Of a DNA stretch of 64,000 bases, positions 26,898-34,383 are shown in pieces (position 1 is the stretch's first letter; every line of letters begins with the position of its first letter). Both the position numbers and the translations under genes were made by a program. The notes under the pieces were generated by a model. It did not search any database. It had not been told where the DNA came from and saw only the letters and a list, made by a program, of their open reading frames with translations. Source of the DNA: Bacteroidaceae bacterium (GTDB taxonomy: Bacteria; Bacteroidota; Bacteroidia; Bacteroidales; Bacteroidaceae); the NCBI GenBank assembly GCA_017547385.1, contig JAFYPU010000006.1, positions 62,001 through 126,000 of the forward strand, given 5' to 3'.

Positions 26898-26982
26898 AAG
26901 GCGAGCGGAGGATGAAGTGAAATTTGTTTCGGCTTCTCATCCCGAGCCGCCGCGACACTTGGATTTCTATCAAAGTGTCAGC
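26886..26982. repeat. 97-bp element S1 bounded by CAAAGTGTCAGC
   Basis: A direct repeat of CAAAGTGTCAGC (26886-26897 and 26971-26982) delimits 97 bp that recur, inverted and also 97 bp long, at 50451-50547. The interior includes GGCGAGCGGAGGATGAAG and TTTCGGCTTCTCATCCCGAG. Confidence 0.8.
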
Positions 26983-26987
26983 CGTTT

Positions 26988-27632
26988 CTATATCTCATCG
27001 GCCAATACCTGCTCCGCGAGTACTTCAAGCTCGGCATACCACTCCGCACCGAAACGTCGCGTGAGCGGTTCGCGCAGAAACTTATAGACGGGCAGGCCCA
27101 GCTCGTTGCCTTTGCGCACTGCGGCATGGCAAACGCTCCACCGATGATAGTTGAGGGCACTGAGCCCGTTGCTGAGGCGGCGTTCGCGGATGGGATAAAG
27201 GGCGCAGGAGATGGGTTTGCACCACTGGGTGCGGCCTTCGCGAAAAGCCTTTTCCGTGGCACAATAGCAGCACCCCGTGTTTTTGTCGTAACAGGTGAAC
27301 ACGCAGTCGCGTCCATCGACGATACTCGTAACCAGGTCGCCGTCGGCATCCGAATAGGCCACCCCTTGTTCTGCAATCACGGTGCGTGCTTCGGCACTGA
27401 GGTCGGCTTCAACGGCCGGCAGGGTGTTTTCGAGGTGCAGCACCTCTTCAGGTTGCAGCGGTGCACCGCTGTCGCCCTCCACGCAACAGATGCCGCCGCA
27501 GGCTTCGAGATCGCAGCAGAAACATTCGGTGAGGATGTCGGGCGAAAGCAGCACGTCGCCCACTTGCAGGATGGGCAGAAAACGCCCCTTGTTGCCGCTT
27601 TTTGCAGCAGGATTATGCGAAGATGAGTTCAT
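26988..27632 (-). CDS. DUF3109 family cysteine-rich protein
   Basis: This 214-residue protein belongs to DUF3109, a family common in Bacteroidetes. Its Cys pattern CFCCDLEACGGICC, then CCYC and CKPISCALYPIR, suggests a bound metal or Fe-S cluster similar to YkgJ-type zinc/iron proteins. No signal peptide is present. The biochemical function is not established. It lies 33 bp after ung on the same strand, so the two are probably co-transcribed. Confidence 0.85.
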   Translation of the reverse strand: MNSSSHNPAAKSGNKGRFLPILQVGDVLLSPDILTECFCCDLEACGGICCVEGDSGAPLQPEEVLHLENTLPAVEADLSAEARTVIAEQGVAYSDADGDLVTSIVDGRDCVFTCYDKNTGCCYCATEKAFREGRTQWCKPISCALYPIRERRLSNGLSALNYHRWSVCHAAVRKGNELGLPVYKFLREPLTRRFGAEWYAELEVLAEQVLADEI

Positions 27633-27665
27633 GGGTTCGGAATTTTGAAGATGAGATGAATAATG

Positions 27666-28328
27666 TTACCACAACACGGGCTGTTGACCATGTTGCATCA
27701 GATAATCGTTGGCACGGCTGAAGTGGTGATTGCCAAAGAAGCCGCGATAAGCCGATAGCGGTGAGGGATGGGCCGAAGTGAGCACCAAATGTCGGGAACG
27801 GTCGATGATGGCACCTTTACGCTGCGCATAACTTCCCCAAAGGATGAACACCAAATGTTCGCGCTCGGCCGAGAGACGGGAGATGCAGGCATCGGTGAAC
27901 TGCTCCCAACCCTTGCCTTGGTGCGAGCCGGCCCGATGCGCCTCGACGGTGAGGGTGGCATTGAGTAACAACACTCCTTGCTCGGCCCATCGGCGCAGGC
28001 TTCCGCTCTTGGGAGCCGGACGACCGAGATCGGCCTCGATTTCTTTGAAAATGTTCTGGAGCGAGGGCGGGTGCGGCACTCCGTCGGCCACGGAAAAGCA
28101 CAAGCCTTCCGCTTGTCCCGGTTCGTGATAGGGGTCCTGCCCGATGATAACCACCTTCACGCGATCGAAAGGGCAGAGGTCGAAGGCGGCAAAAATCTGC
28201 GAGCCGGGCGGATAGCACGGTCCGGCTTGGTAAGCATTGCGCACAAAGTGGGTGAGTGCCGTGAAGTAAGGCGCGGAAAACTCAGCCGACAGTTGTGCTT
28301 TCCAACTGGGGTCTATTCGTATGTTCAT
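27666..28328 (-). CDS. ung: Uracil-DNA glycosylase
   Basis: Ung excises uracil from DNA to start base-excision repair. The catalytic water-activating motif GQDPYHEPGQAEGLCFSV is near residue 63 and the DNA-intercalation loop HPSPLSAYRGFFG near 187. I start at the ATG at 28328 (MNIRIDPSW, 220 aa), since the upstream candidate at 28337 is a GTG with no family similarity before MNIRID. The length is normal. It has a promoter at 28355-28362 inside the intergenic tandem repeat region. Confidence 0.97.
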   Translation of the reverse strand: MNIRIDPSWKAQLSAEFSAPYFTALTHFVRNAYQAGPCYPPGSQIFAAFDLCPFDRVKVVIIGQDPYHEPGQAEGLCFSVADGVPHPPSLQNIFKEIEADLGRPAPKSGSLRRWAEQGVLLLNATLTVEAHRAGSHQGKGWEQFTDACISRLSAEREHLVFILWGSYAQRKGAIIDRSRHLVLTSAHPSPLSAYRGFFGNHHFSRANDYLMQHGQQPVLW

Positions 28329-28354
28329 GGTGTACACCTGATTGTTTCCACCGG

Positions 28355-28362
28355 CAAAAGTA
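28355..28362 (-). promoter_or_regulatory. Promoter -7 element of ung
   Basis: The minus strand reads TACTTTTG; the predicted start near 28349 gives a leader of about 20 nt. It abuts the tandem repeat starting at 28363. Confidence 0.55.
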
Positions 28363-28500
28363 GTGCAAGGTGAGAGAAGGATAAAAGGAAAACTTGTTTT
28401 TCTTTTTCATTCCGAGCCGCCGCCTACTTTGGACGCAGTCAAAAAAGTGCAAGGCGAGAGAAGGATAAAAGGAAAACTTGTTTTTCTTTTTCATTCCGAG
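28363..28500. repeat. Two direct 54-bp repeats, 84-bp period
   Basis: GTGCAAGG(T/C)GAGAGAAGG and the following bases to CATTCCGAG occur at 28363-28416 and 28447-28500 with a single difference. The 30-bp spacer contains CCGCCGCCTACTTTGG. The interior AAGGAAAACTTGTTTTTCTTTT can fold (AAAACTTGTTTT). It is distantly similar to the 97-bp S element. It fills the gap between the divergent ung and hemolysin III promoters. Confidence 0.85.
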
Positions 28501-28512
28501 TAACGAAATGTG

Positions 28513-28520
28513 TATATTTG
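28513..28520 (+). promoter_or_regulatory. Promoter -7 element of hemolysin III gene
   Basis: TATATTTG (TAnnTTTG). A TTG at 28518 that opens the frame lies inside it, so the ATG at 28569 is the likely start. Confidence 0.6.
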
Positions 28521-28568
28521 CATTATCGTAACGAAGTGGGCATCCACAATTTCAGGAATCAAGCAAAT

Positions 28569-29204
28569 ATGGCGAAAATCAGGAAGCGCAGTCGCGAGGA
28601 ATTACTCAACACATTTACCCATTTGGCCGGGGTGATTTTTACCTTGTCGGTGGCATGGATTATCCTAAGGTTGGGTTATCGGGCCGGCTGGCAGCATGCT
28701 TTCGGTGTAACTTTTTTCACCTGCGGAATGCTTCTCATGTTTGCTTGTAGCACACTTTACCATTGGTGGATGCCGGGGCGAGGAAAGGGCGTGCTGCGCA
28801 TCTTTGATCACAGCAGCATCTACGTGATGATAGCCGCCTCTTACACACCCGTCTGCATCGGTGTGGTGGGCGGTGCATTGGGTTGGACGGTCTTCGGACT
28901 GCTGTGGGCGGTTGTTATCGGTGGAGTTTTCTATAAAGTCTTTGCCATCGATAAATATCCGCGCCTGTCGCTCATTCTTTATCTTTGCATGGGGTGGAGC
29001 GGCGTGCTCATTGCCGACCCCGTTTATTCGCGTCTCGACACGGCCGCTTTGGTTTGTATTTTGGCCGAAGGGCTTTTCTATACGGGCGGAACCTATTTCT
29101 TTGCTCACGACCACCGTCCGTATTTTCACGCCATCTGGCACATATTTGTTTTGTTGGGATCGGCAGCTCACTGGGCGGCAGTGCTGTTCATTCTCAAAGC
29201 CTGA
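28569..29204 (+). CDS. Hemolysin III family membrane protein (PAQR/TrhA-like)
   Basis: This 211-residue integral membrane protein has about seven transmembrane helices. The conserved metal-binding and structural motifs of the hemolysin III/PAQR superfamily are present: HLAGVIF in helix 1, CSTLYHW, FDHSSIYVMIAASYTP and HAIWHIFVLLGSAAHW near the end. Bacterial members are linked to membrane-lipid homeostasis; haemolytic activity is not implied. The start MAKIRKRSREELLN is chosen because the upstream TTG is within the promoter. Confidence 0.92.
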   Translation: MAKIRKRSREELLNTFTHLAGVIFTLSVAWIILRLGYRAGWQHAFGVTFFTCGMLLMFACSTLYHWWMPGRGKGVLRIFDHSSIYVMIAASYTPVCIGVVGGALGWTVFGLLWAVVIGGVFYKVFAIDKYPRLSLILYLCMGWSGVLIADPVYSRLDTAALVCILAEGLFYTGGTYFFAHDHRPYFHAIWHIFVLLGSAAHWAAVLFILKA

Positions 29205-29361
29205 CACGTTTTCTACAGTTGGTTTCGGTCCGCGGTGGTGCTCTCCGCATCGTTCGTCTCGCCCGTGCTATATATTTATTGTGTGTTCGTGTCCTTTCTG
29301 TGTGTGTTGACGAAAGCGGACAGTGCTTTCCGAATTTTTTCCGCAAAAAGTAGGGGTGTGT

Positions 29362-29395
29362 TGTAACATTCCGGGGGTCTCAAGTGTTTATATAG
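29362..29395 (+). promoter_or_regulatory. Candidate ECF-sigma promoter upstream of the ECF sigma gene
   Basis: TGTAAC (29362-29367) is followed 16 bp later by GTGTTTATATAG. This resembles ECF promoters of Bacteroidetes, with a GTAAC-type -35 and a GTC-type -10. It would make the sigma factor autoregulated. The rest of 29205-29487 shows nothing definite. Confidence 0.4.
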
Positions 29396-29487
29396 GCAAA
29401 GGGGGAAACCTTTTGCAGCTTTCCGGTCGCCCTGCACCGCACCGCCAAGGCCTTGAAAAAATCCCCCGAAGCATTCGCCAAAAAACT

Positions 29488-29976
29488 ATGACGCAACAAG
29501 AGTTTCAAGAAAAGTATCTTTCATTTGCAAGGGGGCTGTTCCGGATGGCCGCCGCCCTCATGGGCAATGTGCAGGATGCCGAGGATGCAGTGCAGGAAAC
29601 CTATCTGAAACTCTGGCGAGAGGCTTCCCGGTTGGCAGCCATGGAGCAGCCGGAAGCCTACTTCGCAACCGTGTTGCGCCACGTCTGTCTCAACATGTTG
29701 CGCTCGCGCCGCAACGAAATGCAAGTGGAGGCCGTGGCTGACCAAGTGGCCGACGGACAAGTGGGAACGGCGAAGCGATTTGACGACCGTGAGAGTCTGG
29801 CATCGGCCTTGCAGGCCCTGTCGCCACGCGACCGACGCATCGTAGCGTTGAGGCACGTGGCAGGTCGCTCGATGGCAGAGATTGCCGCATTGACCGGCGA
29901 AACGGAAATAAACGTCCGGGTGGTGCTCTCGCGAACCCGAAGAAAACTAAAAGAAGAACATCTCAAGAATTTATGA
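29488..29976 (+). CDS. ECF-type RNA polymerase sigma factor
   Basis: This 162-residue sigma-70 family protein has region 2 (FRMAAALMGNVQDAEDAVQE, then TYLKLWRE) and region 4 (LSPRDRRIVALRHVAGRSMA then EIAALTGETEINVRVVLSRTRRKLKE). The frame is open further upstream, but MTQQEFQEKYL at 29488 matches family starts and the upstream part lacks similarity. Its stop overlaps the next start by ATGA, the usual sigma/anti-sigma coupling. The stimulus and regulon are unknown. Confidence 0.92.
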   Translation: MTQQEFQEKYLSFARGLFRMAAALMGNVQDAEDAVQETYLKLWREASRLAAMEQPEAYFATVLRHVCLNMLRSRRNEMQVEAVADQVADGQVGTAKRFDDRESLASALQALSPRDRRIVALRHVAGRSMAEIAALTGETEINVRVVLSRTRRKLKEEHLKNL

Positions 29977-30455
29977 ATATGACTCACGAAGAAGCCGTTC
30001 GCTTGCGCGAAAACTTTTATGCCGGTCTCACCACTCCCGAAGAGGAGCAGGAATGGCTGCAATGGCTTTGCTCCGACGCATCTTCCGAGGAGTGGGCCGC
30101 CGACCGTGAAGTGATGCTCGCGCTGACCGTTCCGGCTGATGTCGAAGCACCTGCCGGATTTGAAAGCCGCATCGTCGCACGTCTGGAAGCCGATACCGAA
30201 CAGCTACGCCGCCCCTTAGCGGTTCGTCGTCCCTTGTGGAGAAATCTCACAGCCGTTTCGGGCATGGTCGCTTGCTTTGCAGCCTTGGTTTTCGGTGCTT
30301 ATCTGTGGAAGAGCAGTGCTCCTACGGTTTACGAAGACACGTGCCGAAATTCCTATGAGGCCGCCGTCGAAACCGAAAACACCCTTCTGTTTCTCTCAGA
30401 GCAACTTTGCTACAGTTTGGAGACATCCGACGATCTCGGGATGCCCGAGCCGTAA
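29973..30455 (+). CDS. Probable anti-sigma factor, single-pass membrane protein
   Basis: This 160-residue protein has an acidic N-terminal cytoplasmic region of about 90 residues (TTPEEEQEWLQWL resembles anti-sigma N termini in Bacteroidetes). One transmembrane helix follows near 93-112 (AVSGMVACFAALVFGAYLW), and then a periplasmic tail of about 48 residues with two cysteines. No HxxxCxxC zinc motif is seen. The role is inferred from its 4-bp overlap with the ECF sigma gene and its topology. Confidence 0.65.
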   Translation: MNMTHEEAVRLRENFYAGLTTPEEEQEWLQWLCSDASSEEWAADREVMLALTVPADVEAPAGFESRIVARLEADTEQLRRPLAVRRPLWRNLTAVSGMVACFAALVFGAYLWKSSAPTVYEDTCRNSYEAAVETENTLLFLSEQLCYSLETSDDLGMPEP

Positions 30456-30509
30456 GGTGCACATCTGTCTGCCGAATTTTCAAAACCTTCAAACAAAAAC
30501 ATCATTCCC

Positions 30510-31166
30510 ATGAAGAAAAATACCATCACCCTCATCGTTTTACTGCTTTGTGTCGGAACAACGCTGTTTCCCCTCCGGATGGCAGCCGAACCACTTTCCG
30601 TTTCTGTCGAAGCCTCGTCCAAAGATCGCCCTAAGGTGCGTTTTTCTTTCGACGCTTATGCCAATCACCCGAAAGTGAAGCGAGTCTTTGTTTCGCAGGA
30701 GATGCTGACCGCCGCATTGGCCAGCGGAACACTGAAGAACGGCACGTGGGACATCACACACATCGTGCAACGTCTCACAAGCCTTTTGAGTCTTCACACA
30801 CACAGTCGGAGCACTTCCCAACAGATGCGGGTAACGATGCAGGAGCTGAGCAAAAAAAAGCAATACGAGCTCTTGATACATACCTATGCCAAGACGGCTG
30901 AGATATTGGCTTTCTGCCATCGCTCGGGCAGGGACAAGATTGATGAAATCGTGGTGTTCCGTTTTCGCGACGGCTATTGCGGCCGCATCATTCAAATCAC
31001 GGGCGATTTGCGTTCGGAGGACGTGATGCTGCTCATGAAGTTGAAATCGCGTCCTTCGGCTGAGAGTGGTTCGGAAGGTAACGCCGAATTTCCCAACGGC
31101 GACCTTTTGCAACGCTTGTCCGATGATATTACGTTGAATTCCATTTCGCAACTTTCCGGATACTGA
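30510..31166 (+). CDS. Secreted DUF4252-like hypothetical protein
   Basis: This 218-residue protein has a signal peptide (residues 1-26, ending RMAAEP). The C-terminal half has the order seen in DUF4252 proteins that accompany ECF sigma genes in Bacteroidetes: KKQYELLIHTYAKTAEILAF, then DEIVVFRFRDG and IIQITGDLRSEDVMLLM. Assignment is by pattern and neighbourhood and is uncertain. It probably belongs to the same transcription unit as the sigma and anti-sigma genes (54-bp gap). Function unknown. Confidence 0.6.
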   Translation: MKKNTITLIVLLLCVGTTLFPLRMAAEPLSVSVEASSKDRPKVRFSFDAYANHPKVKRVFVSQEMLTAALASGTLKNGTWDITHIVQRLTSLLSLHTHSRSTSQQMRVTMQELSKKKQYELLIHTYAKTAEILAFCHRSGRDKIDEIVVFRFRDGYCGRIIQITGDLRSEDVMLLMKLKSRPSAESGSEGNAEFPNGDLLQRLSDDITLNSISQLSGY

Positions 31167-31185
31167 GGAGAAAAACACTCTTGCC

Positions 31186-33360
31186 ATGCAACATTTTTCA
31201 AAAGCCTTGTGCATGTTTCTTCTCCCCCTTTTGTCGCTTGCGGCTGCGGCGCAGGGAGTGGCTTTTCGCGACGGAGAGGAATACCAGCTGCGTTGCCTCG
31301 ATTGGCCGGCGGGCTGCGTGGTGCCGGTGCCCGATGCCGAAGTCGGCGGACTCACTTCGTTTGTTTACAGACTTGATGCACAGCAGCATAAGTCCGACGG
31401 TTATTGGCGTGTGAAGCGTGTGCGAAAAGGCGAGTACACCTTGCAACATTCAGCCTCGCGCGGCTATCTTACTTACGACGGTCGGCGCACCGCCACCCAC
31501 CGTTATGCCACCCTGTTGCCCACCGCCGAATCGTCGCTGTCGCATTGGCGCATTTATCCCGGCAGTTCGGGCCTTGCCATCATCAATGTCGGCAGTTTGG
31601 GGCAGGCACTCAACGTTCGTTATGGTTCGTTGCTCGTCGGCACATATCGCAGTGGGAAAAACGTGCTCGGCGCGAACGAACGCTTCTTCCTGGTGGATAA
31701 GAAGGGGCGTCCCGTTACCGAATTCGATGGTGGCGTAACGCTGACCGAACACTGCTTCGGCGCAGCCGCCGGTACGCCATCGGATGTTCCGGTGTCGAAG
31801 CGTGGCAATGCCCGTCCCGTGCAGCATCTTTCACGTTTGGTTTTCACCATCGATGGTCGTATGCCGGTTTGGGACGAAGCGAGCCGCATGTTTTTCCACT
31901 CCTTGTCCGAAGAACTGATGGGCCGTGATGCCGAAGTCAGTATCGTGGCAGAGGTTGCCGGCAGCACTTTGCCGGAAGGAAAACTCTATGTAGACGGTCG
32001 GCCGGTGAAGGAGAAAAAACGCACCACGCTTGTTGCGCCGGGTGCCGGCCGTGTGCATCGTTTGGCATGGGTCAGCGGTGCCGACACGCTGGCTGCGGCC
32101 AATCTCACATGCACCTTTCTGCCCATCGTGGAGCTTTCAGCCACGGCTGTGTCGCAGAAACCGTTTCGCCCGGGCACTTTGTGTTTGCACGACCCCTCTG
32201 CAGCAGCCGACAGCACGTATGCCGCTCGTTTGCGTTACCGTGGAGCTTCGGCTTTGGGGTTCTCTAAAAAATCGTTGGCTGTGAAGCTCGTTTCGGAAAA
32301 GGGAGAAAAACTCAACCGAAGCCTTTTGGGATTGCGTACGGACAATTATTGGATTTTGGATGCCATGGCTGTGGACCATGCCCGCATGCGAAACCGCGTG
32401 GCGATGGACCTGTGGATGGATATGAGCACTCCGCCCTATTATGACGCCCGAGGGAAGAAAGCCCGAACCGGTGTGCGCGGTAGAGCAGTGGAGGTGTTTT
32501 TCAACGGACGCTATCACGGCGTTTACCACCTCACCGAGCGCATCGACCGAAAGCAGTTGGCACTGACCAAAAGCGAAGGAACGGATGTGTGCGGCCTGCT
32601 CTACAAGAGCGCGCAATGGAGCACGTGGACGCTGTTGGGCTTCAACAGATATACGCAGGCCCCGGCCGGTGTGTGTCCGCCGGGTTACGACAATGCCGGA
32701 GCCATGTGGAATGGCTGGGAGTCGGAGTATCCCGAGCCGGATGCCGATGGCAAGCACACCGATTGGGAGCCGCTGTGGAAGGCCCTCGCACTGTGTGCCA
32801 CCGCCTCGGATGCGGAGTTTTGCGAAAGAGTGGGGCAGGTCTTTGACCTCCCTGTGGTGGCAGACTATTGGCTTTTCTGCGAATTGCTGCACGCTGTGGA
32901 TAATTCCGGAAAGAACATGTATTGGGCAGTGGGCGATGTGCGTAAATCTGCGATGCTCACACCCGTTCCGTGGGACTTGGACGGAACGTTCGGTCGCTCC
33001 TGGGACGGCCACCGAAGCGATGTGCGTGCTGCCAACGACTATCGCCGTTATCTCCTGCAGGATGGCCATCAAAATACTCTGTTCGAGCGACTTCACAAAC
33101 TCAATCCCGAGGGCTGGAACGAGCGGCTGGCCGAACGTTATCGCACCTTGCGGCGTTCGCACTTCGATGCGGACCGGCTGATGAGCCGTTTCGAACACTA
33201 TCACCACCTCATGCAACTTTCGGGAGCCGACCGGCGCGAACGCACTCGCTGGGACGGTTCCGGTGGCATCCGTTTGCGCTTTTCGGAAGAGCTTTCCTTC
33301 ATCCGCAGTTGGCTCGAACAGCGTCTCGAAAGCCTTGACCGAAAATATGGTTACCGCTGA
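31186..33360 (+). CDS. Secreted CotH-family protein
   Basis: This 724-residue protein has a signal peptide (residues 1-22, LSLAAAAQG). The N-terminal half (about 25-200) looks like a carbohydrate-binding-type beta module. The CotH region (about 350-650) contains LGLRTDNYWILDAMAVDHAR, then VEVFFNGRYHGVYHLTERID and VPWDLDGTFGRSWDG; the last segment holds the conserved metal-binding aspartates of CotH kinases. CotH in Bacillus phosphorylates spore-coat proteins, but exported Bacteroidetes members have no known substrate. It starts 19 bp after the DUF4252-like gene, so it may be a target or part of the ECF operon. Confidence 0.82.
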   Translation: MQHFSKALCMFLLPLLSLAAAAQGVAFRDGEEYQLRCLDWPAGCVVPVPDAEVGGLTSFVYRLDAQQHKSDGYWRVKRVRKGEYTLQHSASRGYLTYDGRRTATHRYATLLPTAESSLSHWRIYPGSSGLAIINVGSLGQALNVRYGSLLVGTYRSGKNVLGANERFFLVDKKGRPVTEFDGGVTLTEHCFGAAAGTPSDVPVSKRGNARPVQHLSRLVFTIDGRMPVWDEASRMFFHSLSEELMGRDAEVSIVAEVAGSTLPEGKLYVDGRPVKEKKRTTLVAPGAGRVHRLAWVSGADTLAAANLTCTFLPIVELSATAVSQKPFRPGTLCLHDPSAAADSTYAARLRYRGASALGFSKKSLAVKLVSEKGEKLNRSLLGLRTDNYWILDAMAVDHARMRNRVAMDLWMDMSTPPYYDARGKKARTGVRGRAVEVFFNGRYHGVYHLTERIDRKQLALTKSEGTDVCGLLYKSAQWSTWTLLGFNRYTQAPAGVCPPGYDNAGAMWNGWESEYPEPDADGKHTDWEPLWKALALCATASDAEFCERVGQVFDLPVVADYWLFCELLHAVDNSGKNMYWAVGDVRKSAMLTPVPWDLDGTFGRSWDGHRSDVRAANDYRRYLLQDGHQNTLFERLHKLNPEGWNERLAERYRTLRRSHFDADRLMSRFEHYHHLMQLSGADRRERTRWDGSGGIRLRFSEELSFIRSWLEQRLESLDRKYGYR

Positions 33361-33406
33361 AGATTTTACCCCTCCCGTTCCTGATTTTTCTCCTCCCATG
33401 GCATGA

Positions 33407-33472
33407 AGAGTGGCAAGGCTTGCCACAAAAGTGGCAAGCACTGCCAAAATAGTGGCACGCCTTGCCACTTTT
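33407..33472. repeat. Modular palindromic repeat, divergent variant R6
   Basis: It has the same three-slot layout and the same key words (CAAGGC, CAAGCACTGCC, CGCCTTG), but the arms use AGTGGCAAGG/CCTTGCCACT in place of the GTTTAGAA half. AGTGGCA occurs three times and TGCCAC closes the arms. Confidence 0.65.
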
Positions 33473-33591
33473 CCTCCGAGCCCAGGAAAAGCAGGCCGAA
33501 ACGGTGGAGAAAATCCTCATAGGCATTCCGCGATTTTCCGCAAGGCGTTTGCGCATCCGGTCCTTGCTTTGCAGAGTTCGCAGGAAAGCCG

Positions 33592-33599
33592 TATCTTTG
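33592..33599 (+). promoter_or_regulatory. Promoter -7 element of the toxin-antitoxin pair
   Basis: TATCTTTG; expected start near 33606, with an 18-nt leader before the ATG at 33624. Confidence 0.6.
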
Positions 33600-33623
33600 T
33601 CGGCAAAGTCAAAGCAGAACATT

Positions 33624-33887
33624 ATGAACGGAATGCAACTGAAAGCCGAATTGCTTTACGAAGTCAGCAATATGGAGGAAAATCCCCAACTCCTGAAGAA
33701 GGCACTTGCCTGCATCAGAGAGATTTGCGGAAAATCCGCTTACCACACCGAGGAAGCACTCACTCCTTACACCCTTGAGGAACTGAATATGAGGGCTGCC
33801 GAGGCTGAAGAGGCCTATCGGCGAGGCGAATGCTTGTCTGCGGAGGAAGTGGATCGTGAGTTGGAAGAATTTATGCGCAGATTATGA
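33624..33887 (+). CDS. Putative antitoxin of a ParE/RelE-type system
   Basis: This 87-residue acidic, all-helical protein overlaps the toxin start by 4 bp (ATGA). The C-terminal part (YTLEELNMRAAEAEEAYRRG, then ECLSAEEVDREL) resembles the toxin-neutralising helices of Bacteroidetes antitoxins. No obvious ribbon-helix-helix is seen at the N terminus, so DNA binding is not supported. The frame extends upstream but the promoter at 33592 fixes the ATG at 33624. Confidence 0.75.
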   Translation: MNGMQLKAELLYEVSNMEENPQLLKKALACIREICGKSAYHTEEALTPYTLEELNMRAAEAEEAYRRGECLSAEEVDRELEEFMRRL

Positions 33888-34198
33888 AAGTGAGAGTTCT
33901 TCCTCGTGCGAAAGAGGAGGTGAAACGCATGGCCGATTATGCCAACACAAGGTGGAATCGGCGTGTCGGGCGCAATGTGCTTCGGAACTTTAGGAAGAAT
34001 ATGGCACTTTTGGCGCATCAGCCTTGGCTCGGCTGCTTGGAACCTCTGCTCTCCGACCGTGCAAAGGCGTATCGTAGTTTGGTCATTCACAAGCACTGCA
34101 AGGTGGTTTATTTCGTGGACGAAGAAGCCGACACGCTCGTGATAGCCGATGTGTGGGACACACGGTGCGAACCGAAAAACCTGATGCAAAATTTATGA
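33884..34198 (+). CDS. Putative ParE/RelE-superfamily toxin
   Basis: This 104-residue basic protein has the ParE/RelE fold pattern: MKVRVLPRAKEEVKRMADY, a helical hairpin, then YRSLVIHKHCKVVYFVDEE and VIADVWDTRCEPKN. ParE members poison gyrase and RelE members cut mRNA on the ribosome; sequence alone does not decide which. It overlaps the antitoxin gene by 4 bp. Confidence 0.8.
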   Translation: MKVRVLPRAKEEVKRMADYANTRWNRRVGRNVLRNFRKNMALLAHQPWLGCLEPLLSDRAKAYRSLVIHKHCKVVYFVDEEADTLVIADVWDTRCEPKNLMQNL

Positions 34199-34347
34199 CG
34201 GCATCGGCAGAAATAGGGGATGAGCACCAATACTTTCACCACCGACCTGCAAACTTGTGATTTCAAAAACGGAAGCCCTGCAGGCTTTCTCGAAAAATCC
34301 TCAAAAATTAGTGATGAAAAAACAACAAGTCTCCGAATTTTTATTGC

Positions 34348-34355
34348 TACTTTTG
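34348..34355 (+). promoter_or_regulatory. Promoter -7 element of the murG-ftsZ cluster
   Basis: TACTTTTG; expected start near 34362. The 150 bp before it, after the toxin gene, contain one small GC hairpin (GAAGCCCTGCAGGCTTTC) that may end the toxin transcript. Confidence 0.55.
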
Positions 34356-34383
34356 CCTATCACTATATACTGTGGCAAAAAGT

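Noticed and set aside
26635-27087. Frame of 150 codons crossing repeat R5 and element S1
   Set aside because: It is open only because the repeats keep frames open; it overlaps the LOG and DUF3109 genes.
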